Of a stretch of 64,000 nucleotides of DNA, positions 59,501 through 64,000 are shown piece by piece. The stretch spans positions 62,001 to 126,000 of the forward strand of contig JAUIRK010000069.1 in assembly GCA_030549495.1 (NCBI GenBank), read 5' to 3'. This DNA is from Nectonema munidae (Eukaryota > Nematomorpha > Nectonematoida > Nectonematidae). The position numbers and the translations under genes are program-made. The notes under the pieces are model-generated. The model saw nothing but the letters and a program-made list of their open reading frames with translations, did not search any database and was not told the origin of the DNA. Position 1 is the first letter of the stretch. Every line of letters starts with the position of its first letter.

Positions 59501-61446
59501 AAATTACTTATTTTTTTAAATGTCACTTTTTTGCAAAAATCACAACTAACCCAATATGGATACAATGTGTTGCGCAAAACGATCCAATAAGTGACCGCTT
59601 TTCTGTCCCTGTGTAACTGCTTCACTGTCCGTAGGGAGCCGTGGACTCTATTTTGAAAACCACTGAGTCCTAGAAGATATGCAATCAGAATTACAAGCAA
59701 GGCAATTTCATTTGACAAAAATTTCCAAAATTATTGAAAAAATCTCATCCCACAACAACATTATAGTGCAAAAATAGCTAACTATCGATCCGATTAGTCA
59801 CCGAATGATCCATGCCGATTACTTCCGATTAATCCGTCCTGCCCTTATCCTCAATCCGTTTATGTTTCGACACTATTTAGTACAAAGTTTTGTGCTTTTT
59901 TTAGATTTGTGCTTGTGTGTGTGTTGTGTATGCAATCATATGTATTTAGATTTCCTTGCTTGCAAACGTCATTTGTATGTGTAACTCGTAAAGATCGCTT
60001 AATCAAATCTCTATTTCTTATTTCGCTCTGTTGTAGAGCTGATAATGCGTTGTTTCTAAATTCTTCAAAATTTCAACTCTACAATTGATTTATCGATTTC
60101 TTTGTTTGTATTTATTTTGATCAATTCTGATTTGTGATGAGGAAGGCAAATTTATCATTCGCGAGATTTTTAATATCTTCTCGGATTTATTTTTGCTCTG
60201 TTGGAATACATACATTTACTTTTTAAGTCTCATACTCATGCAACTTAAAGATCCCTCATCCCATAAAGTTTTCGTTTTTTTAATTCGCTAGAATTAATCT
60301 TAGGACAACGAGGATTTTTGTGGATTTGTGCTTTTGTAATTTGTTTGTGTGTGGGATGAACGCTTTTTGAAATATAAACTTCGGTAAAGAGATGCTTATT
60401 CTTGAATAAATTTTATTCTACTGAATTTTTAAAATAAGTCCAAGCCACATGATTTTTGTTTTATATACTTGTTCACATTTTTAAAAATCAATAGTTCGCC
60501 ATTTCAATTTATCAATAAAAATGATTTAAAAAGTTTTAATAGGTTGAAGAAGAAGAAGAAATTTAGTATTAATATTAACTTTCAAAACAAATGAAGAAAA
60601 ATGAAAAATGTCACAAAATAAAACTTTGCTCTCGAGCAGACTTCTTCAACCAAGGGCCCATTTTGCGTCCTGGGAAAAATGATTTAGGTTCCATTACTTT
60701 TCATCCGACTTCAAAACGTAAAAATATTTGAATTGAAGGAAACCAAACACAAATAGCTCACCAAAGTATTGTGATATTTCTATTTTCATATTATTGTATC
60801 TTTTTCCCCGTAAATAAAATTTCTAGGGCGTAGAGTTAATTTTTACAAAATGTTGGGCCCGCTTGTAAAAAGGGTTAAAGAGCTCTCCTCTGGAGAATGG
60901 CAAGAGAGATTTGAGGAAATTGAATCGTTAAATCTTTTCTAATTAGTGGTAAGACATTTTCTGCTATCAACTTGTTTATCACGACTATATTGATCGGCAA
61001 ACTGTCTAGTTTACTGATGCTGATTGAAAAAAAGAAGTCGATTTCCATTGCTTAGTACATTGCTAGCTTGTGTTGAACCATGTGTAAAGTAGGTAGGTAG
61101 GTGGTTAGGTGTATTCAAACGCGAGACCTTGTAGTATCAAATCCAATCATCTATGCTCGCGCCCCATTCACTTTCATAGTCCATGATATTCGTGTATCAT
61201 GGCATTTTTATTTTATTTTAAAATGCCAAGGTTGATTGATTAGGCGTTCTACTTTTGAATAGCTTTGGGAGCAGCGTATGGAACGGCAAAATCTGGAACT
61301 GGAATAGCAGCGATGTCTATCATGCGGCCTGAATTGATCATGCGCTCAATCATTCCTGTTGTTATGGCCGGTATCATTGGCATATACGGTCTCGTTATCG
61401 CTGTCCTCATTGCAAACAGAATGGGAGAGCAGTATTCCCTTCTGCA
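50549..61446 (+). CDS. V-ATPase 16-kDa proteolipid subunit c, first two coding exons
   Basis: Exons 50549-50621 and 61263-61446 with GT-AG borders (G|GTAAAT; GAATAG|C). The split Ala codon joins AAIVFS to [19 protein letters not shown], as in all eukaryotic subunit c proteins. The 85-86 residues give the first transmembrane helix (about residues 11-33), the conserved [20 protein letters not shown] and helix 2. The protein forms the membrane ring through which the vacuolar H+-ATPase pumps protons into endosomes, lysosomes and secretory vesicles. The lipid-facing proton-carrying Glu lies in helix 4, not in this part. The frame appears to end LLQ plus TAA, but CA|GTAAAC is a donor in phase 2, and known homologues have about 155 residues, so a third exon (expected ...GF.LGAGLSVG) must follow; I do not find it before 64000. 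Intron 1 is 10,641 bp. Confidence 0.9.
51025..51130 (+). repeat. Repeat end shared with the 7955 element
   Basis: GGCTGACCATAGGTACAGTT, then AACAGTCCCCTTTTTATCATGTATTTTG, matches GGTGACCATACGTAGACGGG, ACAGTCCCGTTTTTATCATG and TATTTTGG at 7960. It is the end of a hAT-associated family, here without transposase sequence. Confidence 0.5.
51430..52510 (-). pseudogene. Degraded LINE (craniofacial-protein-2-like), minus strand
   Basis: Inside V-ATPase intron 1. The endonuclease part (52233-52500) reads [28 protein letters not shown] and [20 protein letters not shown], matching GDLN.HVG...GY.GVHG.HG.G.RN..G. The polymerase part (about 51460-51640) reads [16 protein letters not shown] and [18 protein letters not shown], matching F.PG..T.DAIF.L and FVDLEKAFDRVPRE. 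Stops and shifts are many; most of the middle has decayed. Same family as the fragment at 30200. Confidence 0.65.
53100..54165 (-). pseudogene. hAT transposase remnant, minus strand
   Basis: Reading from 54165 downward, in broken frames: [19 protein letters not shown] with IGTQCAEP (cf. YAVA..IAK..KPH.IGE.L..P), then [19 protein letters not shown] and [17 protein letters not shown] (cf. VRWLS.GKVL.R), then [21 protein letters not shown], and near the end [20 protein letters not shown]. These are the ordered landmarks of ZBED5/SCAND3-type hAT transposases, as in the copies at 8477 and 39250. Inactive. Confidence 0.72.
54166..55441. other. No supported gene
   Basis: Minus-strand frames at 54129-54389 and 54538-54814 are open and have somewhat protein-like composition ([23 protein letters not shown]) but match no family I know. 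They may be N-terminal parts of a neighbouring transposon gene. Confidence 0.3.
55442..56167 (-). CDS. MULE transposase-derived gene, C-terminal half, four exons
   Basis: Minus strand: exons 56073-56167, 55873-56022, 55655-55821 and 55442-55607 (stop at 55442), split by GT-AG introns of 50, 51 and 47 bp. The joined frame is open for 191 residues. It holds, in order, Mutator-like transposase landmarks: [20 protein letters not shown] with Asp (D of the TD.E block), [16 protein letters not shown] (the GC.FHF.Q..+R motif), [29 protein letters not shown] (the TNN..EG.H motif) and [10 protein letters not shown]. It ends in a basic tail (GGRKKRKKK). The FLYWCH-type N-terminus and first catalytic Asp should lie upstream; the first exon shown starts at an acceptor (TATATAAG), and I did not find the missing exons. 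It sits in V-ATPase intron 1, antisense. Confidence 0.72.
56219..56280. mobile_element. hAT MITE end (same family as 12245)
   Basis: CAGTAATTCCTAACCGGATA, then AAAGGGTGCC, matches the reverse complement of the right end of the MITE at 12519 (CAGTGATTCCCAACCGGTGT, AAAGGGTGCC). The other end is not found, so the length is unknown. It lies 50 bp upstream of the MULE exons. Confidence 0.6.
56730..56795 (-). repeat. SINE head fragment, minus strand
   Basis: CGAACACAAGGTCTCGGTTG and GTCCTACTCATTTACTCAT resemble the reverse complement of the tRNA-like head of the SINE at 29138. Short and diverged. Confidence 0.35.
57398..58640 (-). pseudogene. piggyBac transposase remnant 2
   Basis: Minus strand. 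The clearest part, near 58440-58560, reads [20 protein letters not shown], then [12 protein letters not shown], the catalytic block (DE.M.PY.G ... K..RYGYK). Next come [16 protein letters not shown] (58227-58418; cf. DN.YTS..L...L) and [20 protein letters not shown] (57901-58140; cf. WKD...V). The final 57398-57622 frame has no clear motif. A run of 26 C (58147) interrupts the middle. Many stops; inactive. Inside V-ATPase intron 1. Confidence 0.7.
58147..58172. repeat. Poly-C run, 26 bases
   Basis: An uninterrupted run of 26 C in a region otherwise over 65% A+T. It lies within the piggyBac remnant. Could be real or an assembly artefact. Confidence 0.9.
59140..59718 (-). other. Unrecognised open frame, 192 codons
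   Basis: Minus-strand frame with no ATG at its head. Its first part crosses a hAT-type terminus: on the plus strand 59650-59665 reads TATTTTGAAAACCACTG, so the beginning of the frame is repeat sequence. Possible GT-AG introns exist (for example about 59458-59532, 75 bp). The C-terminal part ([20 protein letters not shown]) looks protein-like but matches no family I know. It might be part of a decayed transposon. Confidence 0.3.
59719..61079. other. No supported gene (V-ATPase intron 1)
   Basis: A+T-rich. A short (GAA)n run at 60547-60561 could be the reverse-strand tail of a LINE copy of the (TTC)n-tailed family. Nothing else named. Confidence 0.4.
61080..61170 (-). repeat. SINE head fragment, minus strand
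   Basis: ATTCAAACGCGAGACCTTGT and CCAATCATCTATGCTCGCGCCC correspond in reverse complement to the GGCGCGAGCATAGATGATTG head and B-box region of the SINE at 29138. It lies just before V-ATPase exon 2. Confidence 0.5.
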
Positions 61447-62202
61447 GTAAACTTTTCCTTTTTCTTATTTAGAATTTACTTCTTGGCACAGGTGGACAAA
61501 CTACTGCCCGGACCTCTTGTGCCTCTCAAAACGTTTAAAGTTATTTGAGCTCATTCATCGTTAGTTTAATATCATTGATGCAAAAATTATTGATCAACTG
61601 AAAAATGTTTGATATTATTCGACTTATTTTTTCTTTCTCCTGTTTTAATTTTCACAGTTGAGTTCTTATTTCAAATTTTGAAGAATGAAGTTACTTTTGA
61701 TTTATATTTATTGTTTCAGTTCTATGATAAATGTGAATCTAGTAACTATTTTTAAAAGAAGTTTTATAATTAAAAATATTTTTTCATGATTACATTTTCT
61801 TACATATGTTTGAATGAATTACTAAAACTTTGATAAAGAAAAATAAATCCTTTTATTATTATATGCTAAACAGACTGAATCAATCAATTTTCAATGAAAT
61901 TTAAGTTAAAAATATTAACAAAAACATATTGTTTTTCATAACACTTTTAGTAATTCTATTATGTCAATTTAATTTTAAACATTTACTTTCACAAAAGAAA
62001 AACGAAATCGAATTTCATATTTCAAAAATAGAATTATTTAAGTTTTATTCGACTTAATGACTTTGTATAGTTATGTAGTTGCACATTCGGATCACACAAA
62101 TACATAATAATTCACTCTTTTGTTAAAAAATATAAAAAAAATTATTTTCACTTCTGAAAATATACTATCGTAGTGTTTTCAAGTTAATGACAAAAGCTTT
62201 TA
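61447..62202. other. Start of V-ATPase intron 2, non-coding
   Basis: Begins with donor GTAAAC. I searched for the conserved next exon of subunit c (LGAGLSVGLSGLAAG-like) and did not see it here. Confidence 0.5.
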
Positions 62203-63480
62203 CTACAGTTTTGATAGTTTAGAGTGTAATTTGCAAGTTTGAATAAAGCATTTCGAACATTTTCTGGTACTTCGTTTTTTCATGGGTAAGCATAAAAAAC
62301 ATAATCCTCTGGTGGAAGAAGCTGAAGATGGAGTTGGTTGGGAAGAGCCATAAAAGTTGAGGTGGGATTTAGTTTTCAAGTTTGTTTGAGCTAGATTAGA
62401 TCTTACTCTCATTGATTCTTCCAATAAAAGTAGAGAGAGAGCCTTTTTATGAAAATTTTTCTTTCTCCACTTTTTATAGAAGGAAAATCTTGCGGGGAGT
62501 TGAAATTGGATATGATAAAGGAGTTCAGGAAAGCCATGTCCAAATAATTGCTGAATATCGCCATCGGCCACCTTCTACAAGGTTTGTAGCTACGGTATTG
62601 CTTGAGCATCCTGTTGCCAACATCTACTCCACTTTTATGCTTGTTATATTCAATCATTGATTCAGGTTTGCCCGCAATAGAAGTTATTTCAACTTTTTTC
62701 GGGGTTGTTACGATAAAATGTAAACAACTTTGAAGTTTCGTTTCGCATGTCGTTTCGGAATTTATGCCGAGAGAGAAGCATCTTTCGAATAAACTACACG
62801 AGTTTCACACTCATTTATCTTGAGAGTTTTCAGGTAGTTCAGCTTTAAATTTTCGGGATAAATCTTTTCGTAGACATCACAGTCCCACATACAGTGTAGT
62901 TTTTCGTAAGGGCTCACCTGGCTAATTCATGAGAAGTAAAAAAACCTATCCATATACTTCGGTCTTCTAAACCGAAAATGTATATTTCAGGTTTCATGTA
63001 ATAAATGCTTTTTGAATCGTTTATTTGATAAATTTTAATATCATAATGCCCTGGTTTTTTCGGATTGTAAATTGAAATTTACTCTGAAACTAACCAATTG
63101 CTCATCAATAGTCACAGGAGTATCTGAAGTCCAATATTCAGCAAAAACTTTATAGAAGTGATCGTGTAAAAATCTCACTGCAGCAAGTTTGTCATTGGGG
63201 TTTCTAATGCTTTTATCATCAAAAGAAAGAAAATAATGTATTAGAAAAAACATTTCTCTTCCAAGAGAAGCTTTTAGGAAAGGTGAACCACAGGTTTCAC
63301 TGAAAAGTGTGAAAATTTCAAATTTTTGGTCCAAACATTCACCAATGTGTAACAAGCAAGCAAAATAAGAAAGTAGGTGATGCAATTCAAATTTGTCAAA
63401 ACAATGCTTTAAATTTTTATGTTTAGGGTTGATGAATCATCCTTCGCGTAAACAATCAAATCGTTTTAATTATTATATCT
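62203..63480 (-). pseudogene. piggyBac transposase remnant 3
   Basis: Minus strand and the best preserved of the three. 63041-63385 reads FLKASLGREMFFLIHYFLSF, PNDKLAAVRFLHDHF and TIDEQLVSFRVNF, the N-terminal and first catalytic blocks. After a damaged middle (NYTVCGTVMSTKRFIP), 62409-62657 reads MIEYNKHKSGVDVGNRMLKQ and CRRWPMAIFSNYLDMAFLNS. 62203-62571 carries the C-terminal Cys-rich finger (RGLCFLCLPMKKRSTRKCSK). Two frames overlap at 62409-62571, marking a frameshift. It lies in V-ATPase intron 2. Confidence 0.8.
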
Positions 63481-64000
63481 TGCTGCGAAAATTTGATGTG
63501 AAGAACAAGTGATTTATTGTGATATCGTGTTTATCCTCAACATCACTTGGCAAGAATTCGAGTCAAAACGCCCAAAACCAAAACACCCGATACAAGAACG
63601 CCTGGAACTTGAATCTACAAAAAATATTTAAAAATTTAAGATTTTTTCTTGTATACTTTATCCAATTATTATATCTTAAATATTTTTCTAAGAATATGTT
63701 AAATTTAACAGTTTCTTGTTTCACATGCATAAAAACAGATACAATATTCCTAATTTATCCATCTTATCGAATCGAACTACTCCCGAAATTTTAAACCAAA
63801 ATCAGAATTTATTTATATTCTTGTTTTCCTGTTTAAATTAGCCAGATCTTTTCTGGTTTCAAACTGATTTTCCGTTTAAATTGGTAGTTTAATTGTTTTT
63901 CAAACCAAAGAAATAATGTATTTTTGTATGATCACTTTTATCTTTCAAGTCAAATTGATCACTATCATTTCGTCGACCCTTTTGAAAACTGTCCAAATAG
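63481..64000. other. No supported gene
   Basis: A 91-residue plus-strand frame at 63519-63794 has no recognisable motif. The V-ATPase gene should continue beyond the window edge. Confidence 0.35.

Noticed and set aside
1-64000. CRISPR arrays, operons or bacterial-type systems
   Set aside because: Spliced genes, SINEs and LINEs show this is eukaryotic DNA; no regularly spaced repeat array was seen.

Overview
The window is a very A+T-rich piece of an animal nuclear genome: sparse host genes with short GT-AG introns (about 47-65 bp) sit in a dense mix of transposable elements. The animal assignment rests on an inhibitor-of-apoptosis (IAP) gene with two BIR domains and a RING finger, a spliced V-ATPase subunit c gene, and metazoan-type repeats (CR1/Jockey-like LINEs, tRNA-derived SINEs, pogo/Tigger, piggyBac, hAT and MULE elements). 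The repeat set looks arthropod-like, and a compact-intron, A+T-rich crustacean such as a parasitic copepod would fit, but that is inference from memory of similar sequences.

Layout. 1-13.5 kb holds no host gene I can support: a TTAA-flanked MITE, a decayed piggyBac (3.2-4.5 kb), two hAT remnants (8.0-9.3 kb), a complete-looking Tigger element with an open 518-residue transposase (9.84-11.75 kb), a second TTAA MITE and a hAT MITE with a perfect 8-bp target duplication. 13.55-18.52 kb is the IAP gene, six exons reading 494 residues, with a GC-rich DIRS-like retroelement fossil in its third intron. 18.6-24.5 kb is mostly non-coding with dispersed repeats. 24.52-31.35 kb carries an unrecognised four-exon gene (173 residues) whose reading frame passes through all three junctions; its long first intron holds SINEs and MITEs.

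31.3-50 kb is a transposon graveyard: a 107-bp near-identical direct repeat, an arthropod-type repeat ORF split by a TTAA MITE, an unrecognised coding-like stretch with Cys/His spacing, nested hAT elements, and at least six LINE copies, one LINE inserted into another and one nearly full length on the minus strand.

50.55-61.45 kb contains the first two coding exons of V-ATPase subunit c (86 residues seen), split by a 10.6-kb intron filled with a LINE, a hAT, a MULE, SINEs and a piggyBac; the rest of the gene must lie beyond the window. The MULE is notable: its surviving C-terminal transposase half is itself split by three 47-51 bp introns with intact frame. A third piggyBac remnant lies at 62.2-63.5 kb.

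There is no operon-like organisation. The host genes are independent: apoptosis control and ubiquitin ligation (IAP), proton pumping in acidic organelles (V-ATPase), and one unknown.
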